Part shown: positions 29,740 to 39,800 of the stretch, piece by piece
Layout: the number at the start of each line of letters is the position of its first letter
Position numbering within the stretch: position 1 is the stretch's first letter
Assembly (NCBI RefSeq): GCF_900177675.1
Contig: NZ_FXWM01000001.1
Coordinates: forward strand, 4,411,001 to 4,475,000
Length of the DNA: 64,000 nt
Source: Bacillus sp. OV166
GTDB lineage: Bacteria; Bacillota; Bacilli; Bacillales; Cytobacillaceae
Direction of reading: 5' to 3'
Notes under the pieces: generated by a model
The model's database searches: none
Seen by the model: only the letters and a program-made list of their open reading frames with translations
What the model was told of the DNA's origin: nothing
Position numbers and translations under genes: made by a program

Positions 29740-29760
29740 ACATATGCATTTCGCATATGT
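29740..29760. repeat. Right 21-bp direct repeat flanking the IS
   Basis: Second copy of the palindromic target sequence seen at 27981-28001. With the neighbouring A run of the left copy the uninterrupted sequence would be a terminator for the small minus-strand gene at 29842-29991. Confidence 0.8.
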
Positions 29761-29841
29761 TCAAATTTGCTGGATTAATTTTTTTACAAACTCTTCAACA
29801 GTGACCGGTTTACAATTTTATGTTTCTATTAAATTAGTTGA

Positions 29842-29991
29842 TTAAAACCTCGTCAACCTTTTCATAATCGCTGTTTTTCGTTCCCTATCTTTAATTCTTG
29901 TTAAATCAAGCGCATATTCATGACCTTTATTTTTGGCTTTTAAGATTTCTCTTACCGCATTTTTCACACTTTCTTCATTATCTGTAACCAT
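29842..29991 (-). CDS. Small hypothetical protein (49 aa)
   Basis: A frame of 49 codons, MVTDNEESVKNAVREILKAK..., ends RKTAIMKRLTRF. It is a short amphipathic, basic protein. GGAAGG lies five bases ahead of this ATG; an alternative ATG six codons upstream (30009) has a poorer site. Unrecognised. A terminator-like palindrome lay 80 bases downstream before the IS split it from its surroundings. Confidence 0.5.
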   Translation of the reverse strand: MVTDNEESVKNAVREILKAKNKGHEYALDLTRIKDRERKTAIMKRLTRF

Positions 29992-30230
29992 AATTACCTT
30001 CCGCAGCATTCCTTCCCACACTCCTTATCTTCCAATAGCGATTAGACGCTTATTTTTTAGAAAATGTTTCGTTTGGTGACCATTTTTGCAATGAAGCAAG
30101 GTAAAAAATCACATTGAATAAAATTTTTATCTTAGTTTGAAGATTTTGTGTAATTTCATCGCTTTACCCCCACAAAGCCTTAATTTATTTTAAAATAGTC
30201 ATAGAAAATTAAAAAACGAGGGATATAGTT

Positions 30231-30374
30231 TTGAAATCACTGCAGCTACTACAAGATACTTTTTTAATTGATGCCTACCACGAAGCCATCCGTCTAGAAC
30301 TTTGCACTGACTTTATTCATTTATTACTAACTGAGATCAGTCATAGAAATTTAATTCATGAAACTATTATCTAA
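30231..30374 (+). CDS. sda: Sda-like sporulation histidine kinase inhibitor
   Basis: A 47-codon gene starting at TTG with GAGGG eight bases upstream. The protein (LQDTFLIDAYHEAIRLEL then CTDFIHLLLTEISHRNL) aligns with B. subtilis Sda, which is 46 residues: the LxDxLLIxxY, the DFIxLL and the EIxRRxL positions match along two helices. Sda binds KinA and blocks Spo0A phosphorylation when replication is disturbed. No DnaA boxes were seen upstream. The second arginine of the EIxRR stretch is changed (SHRN), so activity should be tested. Own terminator follows. Confidence 0.72.
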   Translation: MKSLQLLQDTFLIDAYHEAIRLELCTDFIHLLLTEISHRNLIHETII

Positions 30375-30382
30375 GCCTTTAG

Positions 30383-30409
30383 ACCATCCGTATTCGGGTG
30401 GTTTTTTTA
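30383..30409 (+). terminator. Terminator of the sda-like gene
   Basis: ACCATCCG pairs with CGGGTGGT (one wobble) around TATT, followed by seven T residues; it touches the end of the convergent cotH gene. Confidence 0.85.
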
Positions 30410-31498
30410 ATCTAGTATTGCTAACTTCCTATATAAGTACTTTCTTCTTTCCTCGATATACTTGGTTATTACCGATAATTCCTGGTCAAATATATCTATA
30501 TCGTGTTTTTTATATGGATCCTGTTTGACAAACGGACGAATCGATTGTGTCATTTTTTCCACCTTCGAAATCATATTTTCTACTGTAAATTGCTGTTTCA
30601 TCATTTCTTCAAGTAACATTCGATATTGTTGTCGAAAGGTATCTACATTTAATATACGGGCGGTTAATGTATTGAACCCATCAATCGGTACATAATCGGG
30701 CTCCATAATCTTTCCATTAACATCCCTGCCCCATGTCGCATCATAATCCCAAGGAATGATTTCAAAAAGGCGCGTTTCACCATTCCTGTAAAGCGCATAG
30801 TTATGAACGAAACCATCATAATTTGAAGTAAAAATAATTACAGCCATCCAGCGGAGATATTTATCAATATCCACAAATTTTTGAATTTCCTTCTCGAATT
30901 CATTATTCGCAATCGTATTGATATTAAATATTAATTCCTTTAAGAAATAGTCATCTTCAGGTTTCCCCACCTTTCTTTCATACCCTAACTCCAGTGATTT
31001 TTTGGTCTCCTTATCTAAATCGCTCATCAACGAAAAGTTTGCATCACCATCGACCGCATAAAAAATGCTTCCGTTTGGAAGGTTTCTTCTTTTCAAAAAA
31101 TTCTCATCTACTGATTCGATTTCCAAATAGACCCCTTCTGATTTTCCATTTTGGATTAAAAAGATATGGCGCGATAGTGGTGATAAAACCCCAAGCTCCG
31201 CAAAGAAATCAAACGACAGTTTATTTCGGATCATTGAAGGATCTTTATATTCTGCGTTTAAATGAATATGATTTGAACCTCTGAATTTTTTGGGTTTATA
31301 GAAGGAAACCTGATATGATTTTTTCGGAAAATCGCGGATATGTGATCCTCGATAGGCCACATCAATCTCGAGTCTTTTCCCTTCAATCGTTAACTGAGCA
31401 GGAATCGGTTCATCAATCCAAATGTCTCTTCTGAGTTCCCGAAGGTCATTCGGCCTAATAAAAAGCTTGTATTCCGGTATTCTTGCAGCCTCGTCCAT
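30407..31498 (-). CDS. cotH: CotH family spore coat protein kinase
   Basis: A 363-residue CotH protein, the same length as B. subtilis CotH (362). CotH is an atypical protein kinase that phosphorylates serines in the coat proteins CotB and CotG and directs outer-coat assembly. Visible motifs: RGSHIRDFPKKSYQVSF (about 51-67, substrate/ATP-binding lysine), the GVYLEIESVDENFLKRR region (about 118) and the metal-binding IPWDYDATWG (about 246-255). It is divergent from the cotG-like gene 196 bases away, as in B. subtilis, which strongly supports the assignment. Confidence 0.9.
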   Translation of the reverse strand: MDEAARIPEYKLFIRPNDLRELRRDIWIDEPIPAQLTIEGKRLEIDVAYRGSHIRDFPKKSYQVSFYKPKKFRGSNHIHLNAEYKDPSMIRNKLSFDFFAELGVLSPLSRHIFLIQNGKSEGVYLEIESVDENFLKRRNLPNGSIFYAVDGDANFSLMSDLDKETKKSLELGYERKVGKPEDDYFLKELIFNINTIANNEFEKEIQKFVDIDKYLRWMAVIIFTSNYDGFVHNYALYRNGETRLFEIIPWDYDATWGRDVNGKIMEPDYVPIDGFNTLTARILNVDTFRQQYRMLLEEMMKQQFTVENMISKVEKMTQSIRPFVKQDPYKKHDIDIFDQELSVITKYIEERRKYLYRKLAILD

Positions 31499-31694
31499 TT
31501 TTTAATTCCTCCTTCCTTTATTGGTATGAAGGAAATTGGATTCTGGTCACGTTTGAATAGCATTTTTTCTTATTTTAGGCTTTTGGCTCATTCCATTGTT
31601 TCTGACGATACGTATTTTGATAAGAGAAGAGTGAGTTAATTGGACAAATAGTTTCGTACTCTCTTTTCAAGCTTAAAGGAGGTGCAAAAATAAT

Positions 31695-32111
31695 ATGAGT
31701 GATTTTTCAGCTGAAGATATTCAAAGAGCTGCAGATGAAGTAAGAAGGGGTGGTTTCGGAGACTTTATGTTTCGTGACCCAGGTCAAAATCGTGGCACCA
31801 CACGCAGAAGAACATCCGGGCGGCGGATGACATCACGCCGGAACACCTCTAGACGTAATACATCCGGAAACCGCAATACATCCAGAAGAAATACTTCAAG
31901 GAGAAACACTTCAAGAAGAAACACTTCAAGGAGAAGAACTTCAAGGAGAAATACTTCAAGGAGAAATACTTCAAGGAGAAGAACTTCAAGGAGAAGAACT
32001 TCAAGATGCTGTAAATGGTCAGGGTGGCGGTACAACTCACGTAGCAATACTCAAATAAATAGATGTTGGAAAGACGGCAATATGTGGAATTTACGAGTCC
32101 GCAGACGCTAA
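31695..32111 (+). CDS. CotG-like repetitive spore coat protein
   Basis: A 138-residue, very basic protein. After an ordinary N-terminus (MSDFSAEDIQRAADEVRRGG) residues about 36-103 are tandem pentads RR[N/R]TS, written in DNA as 15-base repeats; a Cys/Trp-containing tail (CCKWSGWRYNS) follows. This Ser/Thr-Arg repeat style and the divergent cotH neighbour match CotG, whose repeats are phosphorylated by CotH. The sequence itself is not alignable to B. subtilis CotG outside its design, as expected of a fast-evolving coat protein. AAAGGAGGTG precedes the ATG. Frames on the opposite strand are shadows. Confidence 0.8.
   Translation: MSDFSAEDIQRAADEVRRGGFGDFMFRDPGQNRGTTRRRTSGRRMTSRRNTSRRNTSGNRNTSRRNTSRRNTSRRNTSRRRTSRRNTSRRNTSRRRTSRRRTSRCCKWSGWRYNSRSNTQINRCWKDGNMWNLRVRRR
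31796..32007 (+). repeat. 15-bp tandem repeats in the cotG-like gene
   Basis: Units of the form AGAAGAAACACTTCA / AGGAGAAGAACTTCA repeat in frame, each encoding RR[N/R]TS, about 14 times with variation at the first units. Array length is likely to vary among strains. Confidence 0.85.
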
Positions 32112-32126
32112 TAAGTTTAAAAACGA

Positions 32127-32165
32127 GAGGGGATGGAAACTTAGTTTCCTTCCCCATCTTTTGTT
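32127..32165 (+). terminator. Terminator of the cotG-like gene
   Basis: GGGGATGGAAAC pairs with GTTTCCTTCCCC (one mismatch) around TTA, followed by a T-rich tract. Confidence 0.75.
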
Positions 32166-32176
32166 ATGGTCAAAAT

Positions 32177-32899
32177 CTACTTTTTTTCAGGAATGGCACA
32201 GCTGCCATCTGCACAGCTAACATCGTCTTCGGTGGAAAGATCCTGCAGCACTGGTGTTGGAGACTCTTCCTCCCAAACTTTTTGTAGTGCCCCCATGAAA
32301 GTTTCCGTCGGTTGTGCACCAGAAATGGCATATTTTTGATTAATGACAAAGTATGGAACACCGCGAACACCATACTGCTGTGCAAGAGATTCATCTTGAC
32401 GAACATCAGTTGCATAGGCTTCCTTATCATTAAGGACTTGCACTACTTCCTGGCGATTTAATCCTGCCGCTTCAGCTAGGTCTGCCAATGTTTCAATATC
32501 TCCAATATGCTTCGACTCTGTAAAGTAGGCATGCAGCAGCATTTCTGAGACGGCGGCTTCCTTCCCTTGTATTTTTGCAAATTTAGCCAAGCGATGAGCA
32601 TCAAACGTATTTGTTGGCTTCATCTCATCAAAATTAAATTTCAACCCCACAGTGGCTGCCTGCTGCCCCACCCCTTGATTTGCTTCCTTCGCTTTTTCAA
32701 CACTCATTCCATATTTTTTTGCTAATACTTCATGGATGTTCTGACCAATATTTTTTGGAGAATTTGGGTCAAGTTCAAAGCTTTTGAATTCAACTTCTAC
32801 CTTTTCCCTATGTGGAAATTGATCTAACGCCATTTCTAATCGGCGTTTCCCAATATAACAAAACGGACATACATAATCAGACCAAACTTCAATTTTCAT
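32177..32899 (-). CDS. DsbA family oxidoreductase (FrnE-like)
   Basis: A 240-residue thioredoxin-fold protein with a helical insertion. The N-terminal SDYVCPFCYIG (8-18) holds the CxxC active site and RGVPYFVI (about 190-197) the cis-proline. A distinctive C-terminal CADGSC pair (about 229-234) could act as a second redox motif. No signal peptide, so it is cytosolic like FrnE and B. subtilis YwbO. GAGGTG precedes the ATG. Disulfide exchange or isomerase activity is inferred from family. Confidence 0.88.
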   Translation of the reverse strand: MKIEVWSDYVCPFCYIGKRRLEMALDQFPHREKVEVEFKSFELDPNSPKNIGQNIHEVLAKKYGMSVEKAKEANQGVGQQAATVGLKFNFDEMKPTNTFDAHRLAKFAKIQGKEAAVSEMLLHAYFTESKHIGDIETLADLAEAAGLNRQEVVQVLNDKEAYATDVRQDESLAQQYGVRGVPYFVINQKYAISGAQPTETFMGALQKVWEEESPTPVLQDLSTEDDVSCADGSCAIPEKK

Positions 32900-33092
32900 A
32901 TTGACACCTCATTTTCTTCGGTTAAATTTTATAATAACACAAGGTCAGAGAAAACTATTCATAGTTGCTCATGATAAATTGGTTGATTTTACCTGCAAAG
33001 AAAGTAAAGTTAACCCAGTGTAAAGTAAAGGATTTTTCTCGTAAAATGGAGAATAATGATTAAAACTATCAAATAATAGCACGAGGTGATGA

Positions 33093-33569
33093 TTGTTGAA
33101 AGAATGGATGAAGGAAATTGAAATTAATGCTCCCATCGATCAGGTTTGGGGATTGTTAAATGGCTCACTAGCGGATATGCAAAAAATTATGCCGCAAGTC
33201 GTTGATCATCAACCTGTAAAAGTGACAAATGAAGGTGTCGGCACCATCTACCGTCAAAAATATAGGGAAGGTAAGCGAATCGAGGAGTATGATGTTGAGA
33301 CCTTAGAATATGTGAATACTAATGTTAATCGGAGATTAAAAGTGGGCTTTACACTGGCCAAGATGTTTGAAATCACCGCTTTGTATGAATTAACGGCAAT
33401 CGATGAGCAGAAAACTCTTTTTAAATACACTTGCACAAACCGACCTTTAAAGGCATTTCTCAAGTTATTTTTACTTTTTGCCAGTGATAAAATAGTTGTT
33501 CAATTTTGCGAGCGAGTCAAAAAAGTAGCTGAAGAAGAATTTAAAAATACCAAAGTGCTTGTTAAATAG
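33093..33569 (+). CDS. SRPBCC family protein
   Basis: A 158-residue START/Bet v1-like (polyketide cyclase/dehydrase) protein: EIEINAPIDQVWGLLNG at the N-terminus is the family hallmark and the C-terminal helix ends FCERVKKVAEEEFKN. It has a hydrophobic ligand pocket in known members; ligand unknown. Two TTG codons (33093 and 33096) follow GAGGTGATGA, either may start translation. Single gene with terminator. Confidence 0.82.
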   Translation: MLKEWMKEIEINAPIDQVWGLLNGSLADMQKIMPQVVDHQPVKVTNEGVGTIYRQKYREGKRIEEYDVETLEYVNTNVNRRLKVGFTLAKMFEITALYELTAIDEQKTLFKYTCTNRPLKAFLKLFLLFASDKIVVQFCERVKKVAEEEFKNTKVLVK

Positions 33570-33595
33570 CCTAGTTAATATCTAGCTATCTATAG

Positions 33596-33636
33596 AAAAT
33601 TCCACAAGCTTGAAGCCTGTGGAATTTTCTTTTTTT
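33596..33636. terminator. Bidirectional terminator
   Basis: AAAATTCCACA pairs with TGTGGAATTTT around an 11-base loop with T runs on both strands, between the SRPBCC and AddA-like genes. Confidence 0.85.
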
Positions 33637-33637
33637 C

Positions 33638-36600
33638 CTAAAGAGCCCTTAATTGATTTGGTTCAATGAAGTAAAGTATTTCTTTGCTTACGGATTCTTC
33701 GGTTAATTCCTCCCAAGCCTGTTTATAAAAAGTTAATTGGCTGCTATAGAATGCTTGAAGCTTTTCGTAGTCTTCGACCTGTTTTGCTCGGTCTGTTTTA
33801 TAATCAACGATGTTCCATGAGCCATTCTTTTTGTAGATAAGATCAATCGTTCCTTTGACGTAGAAAGGATGGGTATCTTCAGGATTTTTAGTGATTAACG
33901 TATAAAGAGTATGGGCCTTTTCAACTTTTAACGTAAAGGGAACTTCTGTCAGCACTTCTTCCGCTGTCACTAACTCATCCCAAAGGAGTGATTTTCGCAA
34001 GTTTTGCAGATAAGACTTTACTTCTTCCTCTCTTTCGATAGGAAGCTTAAATTTGTTTAAGGCAACCTTTATATAATTAGAAAGTTCATGGCCCTGAACA
34101 GCTTTTTCAAAGACATCATGAATCAGCGTTCCCCAATCCTTTCCACCACCCGATTCTCTTTCAATCGTGATTAACTCTGAATAGTCTTTGTCTTTTGTTG
34201 GCGACCAATATTCAAATGTCTTCATTTTACTTTGGTCAAGCCAGGCGTTTTTACTCACGGTTTTCGCCTTATATTCGGATAAGGTAAGCTCCTTTGGCTC
34301 TAAGTTAATTTCAAACACTTCTATTTCAGGTACTTCTATTTCCTCGATGTTTTCCATTTCAAAAAGGATATTCCAAGGGTTTTTCTTATTACCAGTGTGA
34401 GAACTGATGATTAGTGCTTTTTCGGCACGAGTTGCCGCGACATAAATAATCCGTTGCTCTTCTTCGGAAAGGTACATTAACTCTTCTGTCTTATGTGTAT
34501 CCCATTCAAGTGGAATCGCAATTTCTTTATCCGCATAGCCATTCTTCACTGTAAACGTAAAGTACCCTTTAGAAGTATAGTCCTCACGGTTAATATGCTG
34601 TGATAAAAAGGATTCAGGACTGACTGACTTGACTGGATGTGCCAAAAAGACAATTGGTGCCTCTAGTCCTTTTGCTTTATGAATATTCATAATCCGAACC
34701 GCATCTGCGTCTTCTTCAAGGTTTGCAACCACTGTTTTTTCAAAAATCAGCTCGGTCAGTGCTTCTATTACTTGTTTATATGTTGTATTACCATTCGTCT
34801 CCTGTTTTCGGAGGGCTTCTAGCATTTGAAGCAGACTTTTATACGTTCGTTTATTCCGGCCATTTTTCAAAAGTAATGGATAGAAACCGACCTCTTCGAT
34901 GATTTTTTCAATCGCAGCTGTTGGCGACAGCGTCCGAATTAGCTTTTGACATCGCTGTAATTTATCCCATGTTATTTCAAATTTATCTTTTAGCACTATC
35001 GGAATTTCAGCCGGTATCTTGGCGTAAATGGAAAATCTTCCACCAGCTTGTTTCCATTGATATAGTTCTTGATCACTGATACCGAAGAAAATCCCCCGTA
35101 ACACAGCAACGAAACCAACTTCATCGGTTGGGTCCAAGAATGATTTTAACAGGATCCATAAATCTTGGAACTCTCTTGTTTCACCAAGAATAACTTCACC
35201 ACTAATACTGACAGGAATCCCCATATCCTCAATCGTTTTCGCATAGGAAGCAACGCCATCGGTATACCTGGTCAGTACCATGAAATCCTTGGCATTATGG
35301 CCTTGCTCGATGAGATTTTGAATGGTCAGTGCGATGTTTTCAGCATCGATTAATATGACTTCTTCCTTCTTTTTATAATCGGCAGGAACAGATAACCGCT
35401 TCACACCTGTAAAGCCCTCGCCTTGGTCCTCATGGAAGGCTATTAACGGGCGATAGGCGGCTTGGTAATCGGATTCCACTTCAGGTAAATGCTTTTCAAA
35501 CACTTTATTTAATTCCTTAGTAACAGAGTCAAGTGTCCGAAAATTTGTCGTTAGCTGGAGCACTTCTCCACCATGCTCCTCGATTAACTGTTTGACACGA
35601 TTGTATGTATCAATATCGGCGCGTCGAAAACGGTAAATAGCTTGTTTGGGATCACCAACAACGAAGAGTGAGCCTTCTTTCGGTTTGCATTTTGTCCAGA
35701 TTTTTTCATTAATGTCATCACTCGTTAAATAAAACATGATCTCCGCCTGAATCGGGTCGGTATCCTGAAACTCATCGACGAGTAAATAACGATATTTCGC
35801 TTGGAAATAGGTGCGAACTTCTGGATTACCTTTAAGCAACTTTGATGTATGGATCATTAAATCTTGAAAGTTTAGTAGTGATCTCTCTTTCTTCAATTGC
35901 TTGTAGGTTTGGACAGCATCTTGTAAAAAATTGATAATAATGGGATGACAATATTCTTTCCAAGCTTGTATAAGCGGTTTGATGGATACTTCAAAAACTG
36001 CTGTAATTTTCTCTTCATAAAATTTTGCATCTTCTTTGGCTGGCCAGCGATTATAGGTTGGCTTTAAGTTCTTATCAAATAATTCAAAAATACTAATGAT
36101 GTCCTTTTCCTTCGAAGGATTGATGAATTTTTCCTTTTGAACAGCCGTTAAAATCGCTTTTTGTAAACTATCATACCCCTTCGGTGGTTCCTCCTCAGGA
36201 ACGCATCGTTTTGCTTCTTTGATTAGGAGCATAAATGATTGGTATTCTGGCTGCAATACTGGTTTCGGGACACTTTCCGTCACCCAATCCACATCGGAAT
36301 ATTCCTTTAGCCTCTTTAACCAGGGAAATAGGTTGTCAACGGATATCCCTAATTCTCCAATGAGTTCAAAGTGATGCGGTTCTTCATTGATTAAATTTTG
36401 TAAATGAAGTTGCCACGCTTCTTCTAAAATATCTAAATCATCGGACTCTTCAAGCTCTTTAAAGGTTAAATCTAAATTTGCTTCAATCGGACGCTCTCGG
36501 AGCAGTTTGGCACAATAGGCATGGACCGTTCCTAAAAAGCAGCGCTCAATATATTGCAATGCCTCACCTAAACGAAACTCGATATCAAGGTCCAGTTCTT

Positions 36601-36841
36601 TTTTCCACGCTTCCTCTAATTTTGCTTGAAAACGGACCTTTAACTCATCAGCGGCCTTTCGTGTAAAAGTGATTGCAACAATTTCCTGAATCTCTGCTGT
36701 CCCTGTATAAATGAGGTTGACCATCCGATCGACTAAGCTTGTCGTTTTACCAGAACCAGCACCAGCTTCAACTAAAAAATTCCTCTTAAGTTGTGATTTA
36801 ATTTTATCCCGGGCCACTTGATCGAGAATTTCCTTAGTCAT
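33638..36841 (-). CDS. AddA-like UvrD-type helicase with C-terminal nuclease
   Basis: A 1,067-residue SF1A helicase-nuclease. Walker A VEAGAGSGKTTSLVDRM (about 25-41), motif Ia ITFTRKAADELK, motif II LLVDEFQDTDPIQ, motif III VGDPKQAIYRFRRADI, motif V IMNIHKAKGLEAP and motif VI YVAATRAEKAL are all intact, followed by a PD-(D/E)XK nuclease (GTIDLIYKK, IVDYKTDRAK near 1,010-1,035). It is shorter than AddA (about 1,230 residues) and lies in a two-gene operon without sbcDC, so it appears to be a second, accessory AddAB-like enzyme for double-strand break processing. Its ATG overlaps the partner gene by eight bases, suggesting coupled translation. Confidence 0.85.
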   Translation of the reverse strand: MTKEILDQVARDKIKSQLKRNFLVEAGAGSGKTTSLVDRMVNLIYTGTAEIQEIVAITFTRKAADELKVRFQAKLEEAWKKELDLDIEFRLGEALQYIERCFLGTVHAYCAKLLRERPIEANLDLTFKELEESDDLDILEEAWQLHLQNLINEEPHHFELIGELGISVDNLFPWLKRLKEYSDVDWVTESVPKPVLQPEYQSFMLLIKEAKRCVPEEEPPKGYDSLQKAILTAVQKEKFINPSKEKDIISIFELFDKNLKPTYNRWPAKEDAKFYEEKITAVFEVSIKPLIQAWKEYCHPIIINFLQDAVQTYKQLKKERSLLNFQDLMIHTSKLLKGNPEVRTYFQAKYRYLLVDEFQDTDPIQAEIMFYLTSDDINEKIWTKCKPKEGSLFVVGDPKQAIYRFRRADIDTYNRVKQLIEEHGGEVLQLTTNFRTLDSVTKELNKVFEKHLPEVESDYQAAYRPLIAFHEDQGEGFTGVKRLSVPADYKKKEEVILIDAENIALTIQNLIEQGHNAKDFMVLTRYTDGVASYAKTIEDMGIPVSISGEVILGETREFQDLWILLKSFLDPTDEVGFVAVLRGIFFGISDQELYQWKQAGGRFSIYAKIPAEIPIVLKDKFEITWDKLQRCQKLIRTLSPTAAIEKIIEEVGFYPLLLKNGRNKRTYKSLLQMLEALRKQETNGNTTYKQVIEALTELIFEKTVVANLEEDADAVRIMNIHKAKGLEAPIVFLAHPVKSVSPESFLSQHINREDYTSKGYFTFTVKNGYADKEIAIPLEWDTHKTEELMYLSEEEQRIIYVAATRAEKALIISSHTGNKKNPWNILFEMENIEEIEVPEIEVFEINLEPKELTLSEYKAKTVSKNAWLDQSKMKTFEYWSPTKDKDYSELITIERESGGGKDWGTLIHDVFEKAVQGHELSNYIKVALNKFKLPIEREEEVKSYLQNLRKSLLWDELVTAEEVLTEVPFTLKVEKAHTLYTLITKNPEDTHPFYVKGTIDLIYKKNGSWNIVDYKTDRAKQVEDYEKLQAFYSSQLTFYKQAWEELTEESVSKEILYFIEPNQLRAL

Positions 36842-39800
36842 ATGCTCTAACCCCCTTTAACTTTTGATTCGACTGCTTCATTTCAAGGCTTTCTTTATCA
36901 TAAAAATGGCGGCGGCAAACAAGCTTATAATCACAGAATTTGCAATCATTCACATCATCAGTCATTTCAAAATGACCATGCTTTACCGTATCAATCAGTT
37001 TTTCCAAAATATCTATACCATTGGTTCTGAGTGTACGGTCCTGCTTCCTCGTAAACCTTTGAGCCAATCCTTTTGGGGTCGGAAAATAATAGGAGCTCTC
37101 CTCGACTGCACCCTCGCCAAGGTTTAAATGCTGTTCGATGGCCAAGGCATAAATCATATGCTGAAGCTGTCGACCGCCTTTGAAGGCTGCATTTTTCGCA
37201 TAACCGAACGTGCTCCCCGTTTTATAATCGATAATGTGATATTTACCGTCCTTGGATTGGTCCACACGGTCAATAATCCCTGAAATTTTTACTTCACCTG
37301 ATGGAAGAGTAATAATCGCCGGATCCTTTTCACCAATCCCAAAGGAATACTCAAAATGAAGCGGATCGTAATTTTCGCTGTGAAGCTCTTCTTCTTTTAG
37401 AAAAATCTCACAGCATGCTAAGATGTCACTCCGTTCACGTTGATAGACTCTTTCATTTGGCGGCGGCAGAACTTCCTTTTGCTGTTCCATTAAGTTTTGA
37501 GCAATCGATTTAATCAGCTCCAAATGTTTCTCATAAGAAGGCTTGACATGATCTTGCTGTAATTTTTTATAAAAGTTTTCAAAAATACTATGTAGCAGGC
37601 TTCCACGGGTAGCCGCATCCATCCATTTGTTTGCATCAAAGGAAAAGTCCTCTACGGGCCTAACTTTTAGAACTTCTCTTAAAAAATAAGAATACGGACA
37701 CTTTGCGAGTGTTTCGAGTTTGCCAGCACTGAGCTTTTTATCCTGATTGTGACGTGCGTCATACAATTCGGCATCAATCTGAATCAGTCCATCATACTCA
37801 GAGAATTTCCCAGTATTTCGTGCGGTTTCGGCAGCGATTCCCTGTTTAACATTATTAAAATGGGTTAGAATCCCTTCATTTAGCAGATGAGATCTATCAT
37901 TTGTTAACTTTTCATTCCAGTAGTCTTTAACTTCAAAAATATCAGTAGCGATGATTGATGACGGCAGTGACTTTAACGATTTAAATTCGGCATCTATATT
38001 GCCTGTGATTAAACGGTAACATTGCAAGACAACAAATGCCGGGTTAACGACTCGGTTTTCGTTCATATCGAAATGGCAGTAACTGACCGTGACATGACCA
38101 TTTGAATTTGCCAAAACTTGTAACAGCGTATACAAGTTCTCTTGACCCTTTTCACGAAGTAATCGCAGGCCGTTCCCTAATTGAATCCTCTCTACGTCTA
38201 GCAAGAGCGGATCTTCACTTACGTTACCAGGAAACTTCTTGTTATCAAGTCCAACGAAAAATACATTTGGTCGACTATTGTATATTCCACTCTTATAAGT
38301 TGAAACATGGAGGTGACCTGGTTTTGGCCGGGATTGATTAACACGAATAGATAACAGCAGGTCCTTCACCTTTTCAATCAAATCATAACTTGATAATGAT
38401 TCATCTGCATACGGAATAATCGTTTTGATGGCTTCAAGTAAGGTTGATTTTGCCATCTCATCGAGTGCTGACCTTGTCTTACAATTATATTTGAGTAGAT
38501 AAGCGATCCCAGTTAAACATTTTTTATAATTCATGGTTGACTCTAAGGGTGGAAGTTTCTTAAAGATTTCATGAAAACACGCCCAAATCCAAACCATATC
38601 TCTTGCCTGATTCTCATAATACGGGTCTCCTTCATGTTCGAGAACCATATCACTTAAGCGGTCTAATTCATCACCGAGCAGTTTAATATAGCGTTCTCGG
38701 GACCAGCCAATTTGAAGATCCCTGAGCACTCTGGTCAGTTTTGAATTCGACATCACTACTTCATCAAGTTCAACAAATCCACCCTCTATAAAAGGAACAC
38801 CTTTACCCATCACTATCAAACCCTCATTCAACAAATCAAGAAAGGCTGTGACACTATAATTAGACTGAATCCAGCCAATTAACCCCGAAACAAACCGGCC
38901 CGGTCGGCTAAATGAAACCGGCAGGCCTTCGCCAAAGGTAATCGGAAGGTCCATCTTTTGGGATAGGTGGGAAAACAGGGTTATGTATGCATCAGCATTT
39001 GAATAATAGACAACACTCTCGTCTAGCGGAGCTTTTACCTTTTTGATCTTTTCTAGAATTTGTTTAACTTCCATTTCTTCTGTTTTAGCAGTAAAGACAT
39101 CTAAGTTTGGCTCAACGCTTGCTTCTTCCTGTTGATAGAGATAGCTAAGCGTAGTCGGGGGTCCCCAATGAACAGAACTAAGGCTTGTTCTCTCAGGAGT
39201 ATTAACGCCCAATACGGGTGCAAGCGGCAGCTTATAAACTGTCTCATGGATAATCTTTCTCAGGAATTGGTCTTCTAAATGCGATAAGGTTAGACCTGAT
39301 TGTAAAATAAATACTACCTTTTCATCAATTTGAGCGGTTTCATTTGCCTTATTTAACAATCCGGCCTTGTCGGTAAACTGCTCAGAAATTAAGGTATTTT
39401 CATATTCAGATAGGATCTCATAAAAATCCTTCGCTTTGTCTGGATTGATAAATGCATTCATTTTCAGAGTGTCCCTTGTATAGCCAGCTAATCGTATTGT
39501 TTGAATAGATGTAAAAATGGCATGACTTAAGGCTGGCGTAATTTCCATTCCTGCAAAGTATCGGAGCTTATCCTGGTTCTTCAACTCTTTAAGGAGATTG
39601 TAAGTAAAATGAACTCCAACCGTATGATCTAAGCTATTTTTCGGTTGCTCTGAATTCAAGTCAACAAGAGTTTGGGCAAGGTCGATTACTGTTTTATACT
39701 TAAGATTAATTGCTTGATGTCCTTCCTTAACAAATGCCTCATTGATTTGTTCCCCAATTGAATGAGAATCAACGATCACGACTTTTTCTTTATAAGGAAA

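Noticed and set aside
31784..32157. Leucine-rich frames opposite the cotG-like gene
   Set aside because: They are antisense shadows of the 15-base repeats and lack ribosome sites.
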